64,000 nt of DNA from Kitasatospora paranensis (GCF_039544005.1 NZ_BAABKV010000001.1:434001-498000), one strand, 5' to 3'. Counted from the first letter of the stretch, positions 19,579 to 31,601 are shown. A program made the numbers and translations. The notes: a model not told the origin generated them from the sequence alone.

Positions 19579-20598
19579 TCAGGTAATTCCTCGATCGGGA
19601 GGTGCACCGATGACCGGACGAACCCCGGCTGGGCGGAATGCGGTGCGATAGTCGCGCGGCCCGCGCCCTGTGTGGCGGGCGAACAGCGCGGCGAAAGCGT
19701 CGGGGTCGGTGTAGCCGAGGGCGGCGGCGATGGCCGAGACGGTGCGGTCAGTGGTCTCGAGCAAGAAGCGCGCCCTGCGGACCCGGGCGATGTGCAGGTA
19801 GGCGAGCGGGCTCTGGCCGGCCTCCGCGCCGAAGCGCCGCAGCAGCGTACGCGGGCTCACCCGGAACTCTGCGGCCAGCGCCACCAGGTCGTAGCGGGCC
19901 CCGAGCTGCTGATCCAGCCGGCGTTTCACGGCACTGGAGAACGCGGCCCCCGGGGTCGGCAGCAGAGCGGGATCGACATACGGGTCCTGGGACGAGCGGG
20001 CGTCGTCGACCAGCGCGACGCGCGCCGTGCTGCGCGCTACGCCCGGACCGTCGTGCTCCCGGATCAGCTGGAGCGCGAAGTCGTACATCGCGCTGAAGGC
20101 GGCCGTCGTGGTGACCCCGCGGTCGGTGACCACCAGACGCTCGGGGCGCAGCCCGACCAGCGGGTAGCGGCCGGCCAGGCGGTCCGCGAACAGCCAGGAG
20201 GTGGTGGCCTCGCGCCCGTCCAGCAGGCCCGCCTCCCCGAGGAGGAAGGCCCCGACGCAGATCGACACGACTGCGACACCCGCGGCCGCGTGCTCCCCGA
20301 TCGCCGCGAGCTCAGGCCCGAGTTCTGCCAGGAACGCGTCCAGGTCCTCCCCCGGCGAGAACGCGAAGCCGGGTACGACCAGGACGTCGACCGGCCGCAG
20401 CGCCGACACGTCAAGAGCCGTCCCGCCGGCCGCAATGACCCGTCGACGTGGCGACAGGACGGACACTTCGTACGGCGGGCGCACGGCACCAGCGGCCGCG
20501 GCGATGCGATCGGCCATCAGCAGCAGGTCGGGAACACCGAAGACTTCGGAGGCGAAGCAGCCGGGGTAGGCCAGCACGCCCAAACGCAGCGCTGTCAT
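19579..20598 (-). CDS. GlxA-family transcriptional regulator (DJ-1/PfpI domain plus AraC HTH)
   Basis: 339 residues. A DJ-1/PfpI-like sensor domain (about 3-170, with VLVVPGFAFSPGED and SICVGAFLLGEAGLLDGREA) is followed by an AraC-type double HTH (about 225-325, with FRVSPRTLLRRFGAEAGQSP and GYTDPDAFAALFARHTGRGP). Family members usually act as activators or repressors of a neighbouring enzyme gene. The divergent dienelactone hydrolase starts only 100 bp away, so the shared intergenic region probably carries both promoters and the operator. Confidence 0.92.
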   Translation of the reverse strand: MTALRLGVLAYPGCFASEVFGVPDLLLMADRIAAAAGAVRPPYEVSVLSPRRRVIAAGGTALDVSALRPVDVLVVPGFAFSPGEDLDAFLAELGPELAAIGEHAAAGVAVVSICVGAFLLGEAGLLDGREATTSWLFADRLAGRYPLVGLRPERLVVTDRGVTTTAAFSAMYDFALQLIREHDGPGVARSTARVALVDDARSSQDPYVDPALLPTPGAAFSSAVKRRLDQQLGARYDLVALAAEFRVSPRTLLRRFGAEAGQSPLAYLHIARVRRARFLLETTDRTVSAIAAALGYTDPDAFAALFARHTGRGPRDYRTAFRPAGVRPVIGAPPDRGIT

Positions 20599-20698
20599 GT
20601 CCTCTCCCGGGTTGCTCCGACTTCCGTGGCGGGATCACCGGGATTCCCGGCGATCCCGCCGGTCCCGGCGCGGCCAGTCTCCCGTCAGAATCCCGCTC

Positions 20699-21523
20699 AT
20701 GACAACCACTGCGGCTCACCGGGACGACCCCCTCGACGACTTCGCCCACCGCACGGTCGGCGTCGACGGCGTGGACAAGACCGTCCACGTGACCGGGACC
20801 GGCCCGGCCGTCGTGCTCATGCCCGAGATGCCGGGCATCAGCCCGGATGTCGCCCGGCTGGCCCGCTGGGTCCGCGACGCCGGCTTCACCGTCTACGTTC
20901 CCTCGCTCTTTGGCGTGGACGGGGCCTGGCCCACGGCCGAGGCGGGGGCGGACGTGGTCCGCCGGGCCTGTGTCAGCGCGGAGTTCCGTGCCTTCGCCGG
21001 AGGCGGTACCAGCCCTGTCACGCTCTGGCTGCGCGGGCTGGCCAGGATCGCCCATGCCGAGTGCGGCGGCCCAGGAGTCGGCGCAGTCGGTCTCTGCTTC
21101 ACCGGCAACTTCGCACTGGCCATGGCACTGGAACCTGCCGTGATCGCCCCCGTGATGAACCACCCCTCGCTACCGCTGGACGACCCCGCCGGAATCGAAC
21201 TCGGCCTGCAGGACGCCTCCGCCGTGGCCGATCGGGTCCGCCGGGACGGCCTGACCGTGCTGGCCTACCGATTCCAGGGGGACAGGTGGTGCACCGGCCG
21301 GCGCTTCGCCGCCTACCGGGCTCTACTCGGCGAGGCCTTCGACGGCCGGGAATTGCCCGCGATCGCGGCCAACCCCGACCCGCCACCCTTCTTCCGGGAC
21401 CTGGTCGGCTGCGCCCACAGCGTGGTCACCGCCCACTTGGTCGACCAGCAGGGCCACCCGACGCTGCACGCCCGCGACGAGATCCTTCGCTTTCTCACCG
21501 CCCGGCTGGCCCCCGGTGTCTGA
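20699..21523 (+). CDS. Dienelactone hydrolase family protein
   Basis: 274 residues from ATG 20699. The alpha/beta hydrolase core has the early strand VVLMPEMPGISPD, a nucleophile elbow GLCFTGNFALA with Cys as in carboxymethylenebutenolidase-type enzymes, and a late His in QQGHPTLHARDEIL. The expected reaction is hydrolysis of a lactone or small ester in the cytoplasm. It is divergent from the GlxA-family regulator, which is its most likely regulator. A broken kinase fragment starts at once after the stop. Confidence 0.85.
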   Translation: MTTTAAHRDDPLDDFAHRTVGVDGVDKTVHVTGTGPAVVLMPEMPGISPDVARLARWVRDAGFTVYVPSLFGVDGAWPTAEAGADVVRRACVSAEFRAFAGGGTSPVTLWLRGLARIAHAECGGPGVGAVGLCFTGNFALAMALEPAVIAPVMNHPSLPLDDPAGIELGLQDASAVADRVRRDGLTVLAYRFQGDRWCTGRRFAAYRALLGEAFDGRELPAIAANPDPPPFFRDLVGCAHSVVTAHLVDQQGHPTLHARDEILRFLTARLAPGV

Positions 21524-21705
21524 GTGTTCGTCAGGCGCCCGGGTGCAGGAGGGTTCGGCCAGGTCTGGCTCGCCGAGGACGCCGCGCTGGGTGTGGAGGT
21601 GGCGATCAAGGAAGCCCGCCTGCCGGCCGATCCGTCTCCGGCGAAGCGTGCGGAATTGCTCGCCCGGGCCACCCGCGAAGCGCGCAATGCCGCCCGGCTG
21701 GGAGA
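21524..21705 (+). pseudogene. Ser/Thr protein kinase N-lobe fragment
   Basis: About 60 codons read GAGGFGQVWLAEDAALGVEV followed by AIKE and EARNAARLGD: the glycine-rich loop, the VAIK lysine and the alphaC region of Hanks-type kinases. The sequence then departs from the kinase family. There is no catalytic loop, DFG or C-lobe, so it cannot be active. It abuts a different frame that looks coding, which suggests a recombination junction near 21700. Confidence 0.7.
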
Positions 21706-21995
21706 TGCACTTCCGCACCGACCTCGACTATGCGGGCACCTCCGCCTATCGGTACACCGCCGTCCACGTCCGGTTCCCATCCGTCTCCCCACCAGGCTCC
21801 CACGGCGCCACCCAGCAGGCCGACATCGACGTTCGCCCCGCCGGATGGCCCTACCCCACGGCAAGTGACATGGCACTGCGCAGCGACGCCCTCATCCCGG
21901 TCTGCATCCTGGGCCCGATGACCGACACCCAGCGAGCTCAACTGACCGCCGCACTCGCCCAATACGGCGGCCCGAAATCGAACTCCGCCTGCTGA
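21705..21995 (+). CDS. Unrecognised C-terminal-like fragment
   Basis: 96 codons from ATG 21705 with a mixed, natural-looking composition: MHFRTDLDYAGTSAYRYTAV, ADIDVRPAGWPYPTASD, ALIPVCILGPMTDTQRAQL. No family was recognised. There is no ribosome binding site, and the frame is open upstream through the kinase fragment in a different register, so this is probably the 3' end of another gene joined to the kinase remnant. Confidence 0.35.
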   Translation: MHFRTDLDYAGTSAYRYTAVHVRFPSVSPPGSHGATQQADIDVRPAGWPYPTASDMALRSDALIPVCILGPMTDTQRAQLTAALAQYGGPKSNSAC

Positions 21996-22113
21996 TCGCG
22001 CAACCTCGTACTCATCCGGGGAGGCGGTCGAGGTGACGTCAGAAGTGGCCACCGGCGTCGCTTTCCGTCAGCGGCAGGCGCTCAAGCACCGCTACGACGA
22101 TTGAACCGCGTGG

Positions 22114-22150
22114 GCGTGCGGCGGACCTCCCCGGGCCAGCCGCCGCACGC
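22114..22150 (-). terminator. Terminator of MerR gene
   Basis: 11-bp arms GCGTGCGGCGG / CCGCCGCACGC with a 15-nt loop, starting 6 bp after the MerR-family stop on the minus strand. Confidence 0.65.
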
Positions 22151-22156
22151 GCCACG

Positions 22157-22555
22157 TCACGGGGACTGCTCCAGGTAGTCCTCGTACGCCGCGACCTTGT
22201 GCCGCACGATGTCCAAACAGCGCTGCAGATCTGCGAGTTGTCCCAGGACGCGCTGCTCGTGATCGCGCAGCAGCGCCAGCCGGTCCGGTTCGGTGCCCGC
22301 GCCGGTGCGGGCCAGCCCGGTGTAGCGGCGGATCTCGGGCAGGGGCATGCCGGAGGCTCGGAGCACGATGCAGAGGTTGAGCCACTCGACGTCCCCCTCG
22401 GTGTAGCGGCGTCGGCCGCCGGCCTCGCGCTGCACGGGGTTGGCCAGGATTCCCTCACGCTCGTAGAAGCGGAGCGCGTGGACGCTCAGGCCGGTGCGTG
22501 CGGCGACCTGGCCGATGCTCAGACCGGCGGTGGCCAGGGTTTCCGGGGATTCCAT
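22157..22555 (-). CDS. MerR-family transcriptional regulator
   Basis: 132 residues. The winged HTH is LSIGQVAARTGLSVHALRFY then EREGIL and GGRRRYTEGDVEWL (about 12-60), followed by a coiled dimerisation helix (LLRDHEQRVLGQLADLQRCL). There is no Cys ligand pattern of the metal sensors, so it is of the small-molecule or redox-independent type. It is divergent from the aldo/keto reductase, whose promoter has the 19-bp spacer that MerR proteins act on, so that gene is the likely target. Confidence 0.92.
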   Translation of the reverse strand: MESPETLATAGLSIGQVAARTGLSVHALRFYEREGILANPVQREAGGRRRYTEGDVEWLNLCIVLRASGMPLPEIRRYTGLARTGAGTEPDRLALLRDHEQRVLGQLADLQRCLDIVRHKVAAYEDYLEQSP

Positions 22556-22571
22556 TCGATCATCGTAGGAC

Positions 22572-22602
22572 TTGAGCTAGACCCGACTCCAGCTCCTAGA
22601 GT
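22572..22602 (+). promoter_or_regulatory. MerR-type promoter/operator
   Basis: -35 TTGAGC (22572-22577) and -10 TAGAGT (22597-22602) are separated by 19 bp, the overlong spacer typical of MerR-regulated promoters. A dyad GAGCT-N12-AGCTC spans the spacer. It lies between the MerR gene and the aldo/keto reductase, firing rightward. Confidence 0.75.
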
Positions 22603-22640
22603 GGCCGACCGGCAGCCCTGCAGCGGTGGAAGAAGGAGAG

Positions 22641-23699
22641 ATGACCATGCGTTACCGAGTACTCGGCGGTACCGGCATCGAGGTGAGCACGCACTGCCTC
22701 GGGACCATGATGTTCGGATCCGTCGGCAACCCGGACCATGAGGACTGCATCCGCATCGTGCACGCGGCACTGGACCAGGGGATCAACTTCGTCGACACCG
22801 CGGACATGTACTCCGCGGGCGAGTCCGAGGAGATCGTCGGCAAGGCGCTCCAGGGGCGGCGTGACGACGTGGTGCTGGCGACCAAGGTGCACTTCCCGAT
22901 GGGCGAGGGGCCGAACCGGGGCGGCAACTCGCGACGCTGGATCGTGCAGGCCGTGGAGGACAGCCTGCGGCGGCTGCGCACCGACCGGATCGACCTGTAC
23001 CAGGTGCACCGGCCGGATCACCGCACGGATGTCGAGGAGACGCTGGGCGTGCTGGGCGACCTGGTGCGGCAGGGCAAGATCCGGGCCTTCGGCTGCTCGA
23101 CCTTCCCGGCCGAGGAGATCGTCGAGGCGCAGTGGGTGGCCGAGCGGCGTGCACTGGCACGGTTCCGGACGGAGCAGCCGCCGTACTCGATCCTGGCCCG
23201 CGGGGTGGAGTCCTCGGTGCTGCCGGTCGCACAGCGCTACGGCATGGGCGTGCTCACCTGGAGCCCGCTCGCCTCCGGCTTCCTCACCGGCCGGTACCGC
23301 AAGGGCGGTCCGGTGGACCTGACCGGCGGGCGGGCCGCGCTCACCCCGCACCGCTTCGACCCTGCGCTGCCCGAGAATGTCCGGAAGCTGGAGGTGGTCG
23401 AGCAGTTGGTCGGGCTCGCCGGCGAGCTCGGCTGCTCGCTGCCGGAGCTCGCGGTGGCCTTTCCGGCGGCGCACCCGGCCGTCACCTCGGTGATCATCGG
23501 GCCGCGCACCATGGACCAGCTCACCGGCTTGCTGAAGGGTGCCTCGCTCACGCTGGACGGCGCGACGCTCGACCGGATCGACGAGATCGTCCCACCGGGC
23601 GTCAACCTCTACCACCCCGACGGCGCCTGGCGCTCGCCCGCCCTGGCCCCGGCCGCCCGCCGGCTGCCGCTCGCCGACCGGGCGGCAGCCGGGGACTGA
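22641..23699 (+). CDS. Aldo/keto reductase
   Basis: 352 residues. The TIM-barrel AKR signatures are present: GINFVDTADMYSAGESEEIV (catalytic Asp and Tyr), DVVLATKVHFPMG (Lys), RIDLYQVHRPDH (His), and a C-terminal cofactor segment AVTSVIIGPRTMDQL. The expected reaction is NADPH-dependent reduction of aldehydes or ketones. AAGGAGAG precedes ATG 22641; ATG 22647 has better spacing and is equally plausible. The MerR-type promoter upstream suggests induction by a substrate-like effector. It is convergent with the VOC gene. Confidence 0.93.
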   Translation: MTMRYRVLGGTGIEVSTHCLGTMMFGSVGNPDHEDCIRIVHAALDQGINFVDTADMYSAGESEEIVGKALQGRRDDVVLATKVHFPMGEGPNRGGNSRRWIVQAVEDSLRRLRTDRIDLYQVHRPDHRTDVEETLGVLGDLVRQGKIRAFGCSTFPAEEIVEAQWVAERRALARFRTEQPPYSILARGVESSVLPVAQRYGMGVLTWSPLASGFLTGRYRKGGPVDLTGGRAALTPHRFDPALPENVRKLEVVEQLVGLAGELGCSLPELAVAFPAAHPAVTSVIIGPRTMDQLTGLLKGASLTLDGATLDRIDEIVPPGVNLYHPDGAWRSPALAPAARRLPLADRAAAGD

Positions 23700-23791
23700 G
23701 CGCGGATCCGCGGCCGGGGGCCGGGCCGCCGGGGACGGGGGCGGGGGCGGGCAGGCGGGCGACCCGCGACGGCGCCGCGTTCCGGAGCCGC

Positions 23792-24229
23792 TCAGTCGAG
23801 ACAGAACTCGTTGCCTTCGACGTCCTGCATCAGGAGGCACGACTCGTTGACACCGTCGGCGCGCAGGAGCAGCCCGCGCACCGCGCCGAGCGCGAGCAGT
23901 CGCGTGCATTCGGCCTCGAGCGCGGCCAGGCGCTCCTCGCCCACGAGCCCGGTGCCGACCCGCACGTCGAGATGCACCCGGTTCTTCACGACCTTGCCTT
24001 CGGGAACGCGCTGGAAGTACAGCCGCGGGCCCGCACCCGAGGGGTCGGCGCAGGCGGCGGACGCCGGTCCCTGATGCCCCGTGGACAGTGCGCGGTCGAA
24101 GTCGTCCCAGGTGGCGAACCCCTCCGGCAGCGGCGGTGCGTCGTACCCCAGTGCCTCGGACCAGAAGCGAGCGACGCGCGCCGGTTCTCCGCAGTCGAAG
24201 GTGATTTGGACCTGCTTGATCGTTGCCAT
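23792..24229 (-). CDS. VOC-family (glyoxalase-like) protein
   Basis: 145 residues with the paired beta-alpha-beta-beta-beta modules of the vicinal oxygen chelate fold: QVQITFDCGEPARVARFWSE, NRVHLDVRVGTG and a C-terminal LLMQDVEGNEFCLD in which the Glu is a common metal ligand position. This subgroup is usually annotated as VOC family protein with no fixed substrate. It stands alone, convergent with the aldo/keto reductase. Confidence 0.88.
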   Translation of the reverse strand: MATIKQVQITFDCGEPARVARFWSEALGYDAPPLPEGFATWDDFDRALSTGHQGPASAACADPSGAGPRLYFQRVPEGKVVKNRVHLDVRVGTGLVGEERLAALEAECTRLLALGAVRGLLLRADGVNESCLLMQDVEGNEFCLD

Positions 24230-24518
24230 CCGTCCATCCTAGGAGTGGGGCCCGTCGTCGGGTCCACGGGCCCGGTGGAGCCGCCGGCGGCCTGTACGGT
24301 CATCGGCGTGCAGCGAAAGCAGTCCGGGCCGCGTCCGACGGCAGCGCGGCCGGGCCCGGGGCCCTCGTCCAGCGGCCCCCGGTACACCAGGACGCCGCAG
24401 CAGCAGGGACCGCTCCGCCTGGAGGCCCCCGCTCGGATCCCCGGTCGAGGGCCCGGTGGCGGGCGGCCCGTGGGGTGGGCCGCCCGCCGGGGGGTCGAGC
24501 TGTCGAGCCGTCAGGCGG

Positions 24519-26752
24519 TCACGGGGTCGGGGTGAGGGCGAAGCGGTGGGCGGGGTGGCCGTAGGTGTAGGCGTCCTGGATGACGGGGGCTCCGGCGGCG
24601 GTGCTCCATCCGTGGATGCTGAGGTTCAGGTTGCTCGCCCGGTCGACGAGGCGGCCGAAGGCGCCGTTGGTGGGCAGGCTCCAGATCTGGTCGGGGTCGG
24701 TGGTGGCGCAGGTCTGCTGGACGGCCTGGGCGTCGGTGGCCGCGGTGCCGCCGTTGTCGAGGCACCGGCCGGTGGCGGTGTTGCGGAGCAGGTAGCTGCC
24801 GTCGACGGTCGGCAGGCGCTCCCAGCGTTCGCTGCCCGTGGTGGTGCAGGGGTTCTGGACGAGGCCGGTGCCGCCGGTGGTGGCGGCGCCGGGGACATCG
24901 ACGCACATCCTCGAGTTCTCGTTGACGAGGTGGAAGGTGCCGGTGCGGGCGGCGGAGTCGGGGCCGGTCGTGTCGATGGTGAAGGTCTGGGCGTTGCCGT
25001 AGGCGGGCCTCTGGACGGCGAGGTCACCGGCGAGGTCGCCGGAGTCGAGGACGGTGATCCTCATACCGCTGTTCTTGTTGACCAGGCTGCCGGTGCCGAC
25101 GACCGTCCAGCGCTGGGCGTCGGTGCCGTTGCAGGGCGAGTGGTTGACCGCCCTGCCGTCGACCTTGGAGGCGCCGGGCACATTGAGGCAGTCCCCGGTG
25201 GCGGCGTTGCGGACCTCGAAGTAGCCGTCCATGCGGGGACGCGAGTCCACCGCTGGCTCGTGGTGGTGGCGCGGCAGGGCATCTGGGTGATCAGGCCGGT
25301 GGTGCTCCCGGTGTCCAGGCACTCGTCGCTGACCGTGTTGCGCAGCCGGAAGGCGGTGGGGTCGGCGGGGGCGTCGGAGGTGGTGAAGTCCATCCGCCAG
25401 GCGGTGGCGCCGCCGCCCTGCTGGACGATGTCGCCGGCCACGGCCGCGGCGGTGCCGGCGAGGCCGATGTCCGTCCCGCTCTTGCGGCTGGTGACGTGCT
25501 GGGCGCCGGACTGATCGGCGGGGCTGAACCACCACTGCTGATTCTGGCCGCCGGTGCAGGTGTAGGCGATGAGCGGGGTGCCGGGGGCGGTGGAGCCGTT
25601 GGCGACGTCGGCGCAGGTACCGGTGGCCTTGTTGATCAGGGTGAAGTAGCCCTGGTTGTCGATGTGGCGCAACCAGTACTGCGTGGCGGTGTTGCGGCAG
25701 GTGTGCTGGACGAGGACGTTGTCCCCGCCTCCCGGGGCGTCGAGGCACTTGCCGGTGGCGGTGTTCACCAGCCGCATCGTCACGTCGGGGGCGGGGCTGG
25801 TGGTGATGAGGTAGGGGCTGTCGGCCAGGTTCTCGTCCGGGTGGGTCGCGAGCTCGCTGCCGGCCGCGGGGTGGGGGTTGAAGTAGGCGTAGCCGTCGGC
25901 CTGGCAGTCGTAGACGTAGTTGCCGTTGAGCTCGGTGCAGTGCGCGGGGCTGCCCCAGCCCCGGCACATCGGGTCGTGGCCGTTGGGGCCGTTCGCACCG
26001 CCGTTCGTGTCCTGGTCGCAGTGGGTGAGGCCGAAACTGTGGCCCATCTCGTGGGTGATGGTGGCCTCGTCCCAGCAGCCGATCTCCAGCGGCAGTGCGG
26101 CCCAGCCCCCTGCGAGCGTGCCCCGGCCGCTGCCCCCGCCGGTGCAGCGGTTGCCGTCAACCCCGCCGAGCGTGACGCGCGGGATCCAGGACGGTGCGTC
26201 GGAGAAGACCATGTACTTGCGGGTGTCGCCCGCCGGCTGCGCCTTGATCGCCGTGAGGGCGGCGACGGCGGCCTTGACGATCGCGCCGGCGTTGTTGGCG
26301 GCGGTGTCGGTCGGCTTCGGGTTGGTGGGGATCCGGACCCGGGCGACGTCGATCTGGCAGTCCGGCGTCTGGACGAAGCGCAGACGCCTGGAGTCGCCCC
26401 GGCCGAAGCGGCGGGCGCTGGCCTCCATCACCTGGTCCCAGTCCCAGGTGACGCGGCGGATGGTGGTGAGGGCGGTGGCGTAGCGGTCGGCACCGCCGGC
26501 CTCGTAGGCGTAGATCACCTGGATCCGGCCCTCGGTGGTGTCGTCGACGCTCGGGTCGCAGGCCACCGGCGGGGTGGGCCCGGGCAGCGCGGTGAGCGGG
26601 ACCTGGACGGCGGCGTGCGCGGCGCCGACGGGCAGCAGGCCCAGCGGCAGGCCGACGAGGCAGGCGAGGAGGGCGAACAGGACGCCGCGCAGGCGCCCCA
26701 GCCGGTTGGCCGCGCGCCCTGCGCGGGCGGCCGACGAGCGGAAGGGTCTCAC
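24519..26752 (-). CDS. Secreted metzincin-type metalloprotease with nine ricin B-type repeats, frameshifted
   Basis: Restored length 744 residues. GTG 26752 has GGGAG upstream. An Arg-rich N-terminus and hydrophobic core (GVLFALLACLVGLPLGLLPV) form the signal peptide. The catalytic domain has HEMGHSFGLTH (about residue 234), the HExxHxxGxxH zinc motif of metzincins, followed by Cys-rich segments. From about 340 on there are QxW-type units (QYWLRH, QQWWFS, AWRMDF, QRWTRV, QRWTVV, QTFTID, ERWERL, QIWSLP, HRFALT), enough for three beta-trefoils. The lectin part probably tethers the enzyme to a glycan. One base is missing near 25235. It lies 105 bp downstream of the sigma-lectin gene on the same strand and is its likely co-regulated partner. 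Confidence 0.85.
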
Positions 26753-26857
26753 GTGTACTCCCTGGCTGTCGTGCGCCGGGAGGCGGATCCGCCCGGCGTG
26801 CCAGAGGAGAGGGCCCGGCCCGCGACCCATCCCGCGACGTTATCCGACCGTGACCTT

Positions 26858-28507
26858 TCAGTCGACAGCGGGACGCAGCAACCAGCGGAACGCCGGGTCG
26901 TTGTAGTAGTTCTTGCTCTGCGTCAGACCGTCCCCGGCCGGCGGTGCCGGGAGCGACCAGTCGACCAGGCCGAGCCACATCCCGCTGTCCTGGTTGATCA
27001 CGGGGTGGTACTGGCCGTCGTCGGGGATCCGCCAGCTCTGCCCTGCCGCGGCTGCGTCGCACGGCTCCAGGACGGTGCGCGCCTGATCCTGGGTGCTCCC
27101 GCCGACGCCCAGGCAACGGGCGGCCGCCGCGTTGCGCAGCTGCACCGTCCCGTCCGCGGCCGTGACGAGCGACCACGCCTGGGAGGTGACGGACCGGCAC
27201 GGCTGCTGGGAGACCGCCGTGCCCGGCCCGGCCTCCGCACACTGGCCGGTCTTGCGGCTCACCAACTGCCGCGACCCGGCCGGCAGTGCCGGGCGGGTCG
27301 CCGAGACCTGCGGCACGGCCGGGGACGGGGCCGACGACGCGGTCGCCGACGGCGCTCCGGACGGATGCCCGGGAGGGGTCGCGGTCGGGGTGGTGACCGC
27401 CGCCGAGCCCACCGATGCGGCCGCCCCGGCGGGGTCGCGGGGTGCGCACCCGGGCCGGAGGGACTCGCCGGCCAGAACATCGCCGTGGCGGCGACCGCAG
27501 CCGCGCCGACCGCCAGCACCGCACCGGCCACCGGCACCCACGCCCCGACCGCACCCGACGTCACACCACCACCCGACGTCACACCGCCTGACGTCACACC
27601 ACCACCTGACGTCACGCTGCCCGAGGCCGCGCCGCCTGGCCGGCCGGGGCTCCCGCTCCCGACGCCGCCGCGCCGGCGGCGAGCGGCGCCACGGCGTAGC
27701 ACCCGCCCCACAGCAGCAGCGCGACCGGGAGCAGGGCACCGAGCCGGCTGTTGATGTCCTGCAGGTCGGCGGCGGCCCGTCCGCACCGGTCGCAGGACGC
27801 CAGGTGCCGTTCCAGGTCGCGCCCCCGGCTGCCGCCCCCACGGACGGCGACACTGAGGAGGTGCCCGTAGTGCCGGCACTCCGCGCTGCCCGCCGCGTCC
27901 AGATGCGCCTCCAGGTAGGCCGCCTTCAGCCCCTCCCGGGCGCGGGCCGCCAGCGAGCCGACGCCGCTCGCGGTCATCCCGAGCCGACGCGCCACCTCCC
28001 CCGCGCCCTCCCGCTCCACCGCCGAGTACCAGAGCACCGCTTGCCAGCGCTCCGGGAGCCGGGCGAAGGCGCGGGCGACCAGTGCGGCCTCCTGTCCGTC
28101 GAGCACCGAGGCCTCGGTGTCCTCGGATCCGGGGATCGCCGCGGCCCAGGTGTCGAAGTCGGCGGCGAGGTGCATGCGCTGCGCCCCGCGCGCCCAGTCG
28201 GCGGCGATCCGCCGCACGCAGGTGAGCAGATAGGGCCGCCAGGCGTACGAGGGCCGCGGCCCGCCGTCACCGCGCGGCAGGTCGCCGCGAAGGCCTCCGC
28301 GGCCAGGTCCTCGGCGCTGTGCCGGTCGCGGCAGCAGGTCCGCGCATAGGCCAGGACGGCGGCGTGGTGCCGCCGGAACACCTCCGCCATCACCGCGTCC
28401 TGGTCCGGCCCGCCGCCGGTGCCGTCCGTTGCGGGACGCAGGGCCTCGGCGAGTTCGGCGTCGCCGAACGCGGACAGATCACGGCCGGCGTGGTCGGAGG
28501 TGGACAC
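26858..28507 (-). CDS. Sigma-70 family factor fused to membrane helices and C-terminal ricin B-type lectin domain, frameshifted
   Basis: Restored length about 550 residues. GTG 28507 has AGGAG 8 bp upstream. Region 2 (VFRRHHAAVLAYARTCCRDR, SAEDLAAEAFAATCRAV) spans about 40-85 and region 4 (LPERWQAVLWYSAVEREGAG, VARRLGMTASGVGSLAARA) about 145-195. An anti-sigma-like HLASCDRCG motif sits near 236. Two hydrophobic segments follow (GALLPVALLLWGGCYAVAPL; VGAWVPVAGAVLAVGAAAVA), then a Ser/Thr/Pro linker and, from about 415, a ricin-type domain with QAWSLV, QSWRIP and FRWLLRP. Three frame breaks (near 28255, between about 27680 and 27620, and near 27480-27440) each equal one missing base. Helix topology, and thus which side the lectin faces, is unresolved. 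Family members with sigma, zinc-finger-like and membrane parts are known in streptomycetes; the lectin end is the unusual part. Confidence 0.75.
27555..27620. repeat. Short in-gene tandem repeat (VTSGG linker)
   Basis: Four GACGTCAC-centred units of 15-18 bp encode, on the minus strand, repeated GGVTSG units in the linker between the two hydrophobic segments of the sigma-lectin protein. Unit length varies by one codon. Confidence 0.7.
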
Positions 28508-29089
28508 GTGCTCCGCTCCTGGTGGGTCATCGCCGCAGGTGGCGGAGGTGTGGACGGGCCCGCCAGTCTGGTCGGCCGCACGCCACCGGCCTATTGGTCC
28601 AGTCCACAAAGATCGTGCACGGCTTTGCACGGACTCCTCCAGCCGCACGGACGGGGCCGGGGGCGTGCTGCCGAGCGGCGTCGTGCCGAGGGCGATCCGG
28701 CGCGCAGCGCGCAGCCGCACCCACCGGCCCACCGGGGCGAACCGAAGGAGGCTCGGGAGGCGCCCTTGTCCCACCCCGCACTCGCCCGCGACCGGTGATG
28801 CGCAGCAGCAGCCCTGCACCGCGAGCATCGGAACGGGCGTCCGTCGGCCACCGCCGGCGGGGGCCGACCCGGCCGGGAAGCCCGCGTTCGCATCGCCGGT
28901 CACGGACGAGGCGGCGCGGACGTCGTCGAGCGGATGCCGATCGCGCAGTGCACCACGGCCGAACACCGCCGTCCGGGCACTCGCCGGCCGCTCCCTGCGT
29001 GTTCTGCTCGGCGCACCGGCCGCGATACGGGAGCATACGGGTGAAAGGGGCAGAAAAGCCGTACCAGAATGGAAGAAGAAGGGGCGGAC
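28508..29089. other. Divergent intergenic region, sigma-lectin gene / katG
   Basis: About 580 bp without a recognisable gene on either strand. It must hold the promoters of both flanking genes. A locally A-rich stretch at 29030-29085 just before katG is the likeliest katG promoter and leader. No furA-like reading frame was found. Confidence 0.5.
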
Positions 29090-31305
<2,216 letters not shown>

Positions 31306-31319
31306 GCGGCGAGCCGGGC

Positions 31320-31351
31320 GGGGTCCCTCGCCATACCTGGCGTGGGACCCC
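31320..31351 (+). terminator. katG terminator
   Basis: GGGGTCCC / GGGACCCC outer arms and CGCCA / TGGCG inner arms separated by one T-T mismatch, loop TACC. It begins 15 bp after the katG stop. Confidence 0.85.
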
Positions 31352-31601
31352 GGCCCCGAACCTGGCGGCGACAGTTCGACGAATCCGGACGGCTGCATCG
31401 GCGGGGCGGACGGACGAGAAGACAGGGCCACGCGACGGCTCTGTGCCAGCTCCCCTTGACTGGCCGAGCAGACCGTCCCTGCCTGGTCATGTTCGGCGGG
31501 CGGCCCCGGTCGTGCCTACCGTGGAAGGCAGGGCGGGACAGACACCGCGGCCGCGGCATCCGGCCGGGCACCCGCCCATGTTGGCGACGGACGGTGAGGA
31601 C

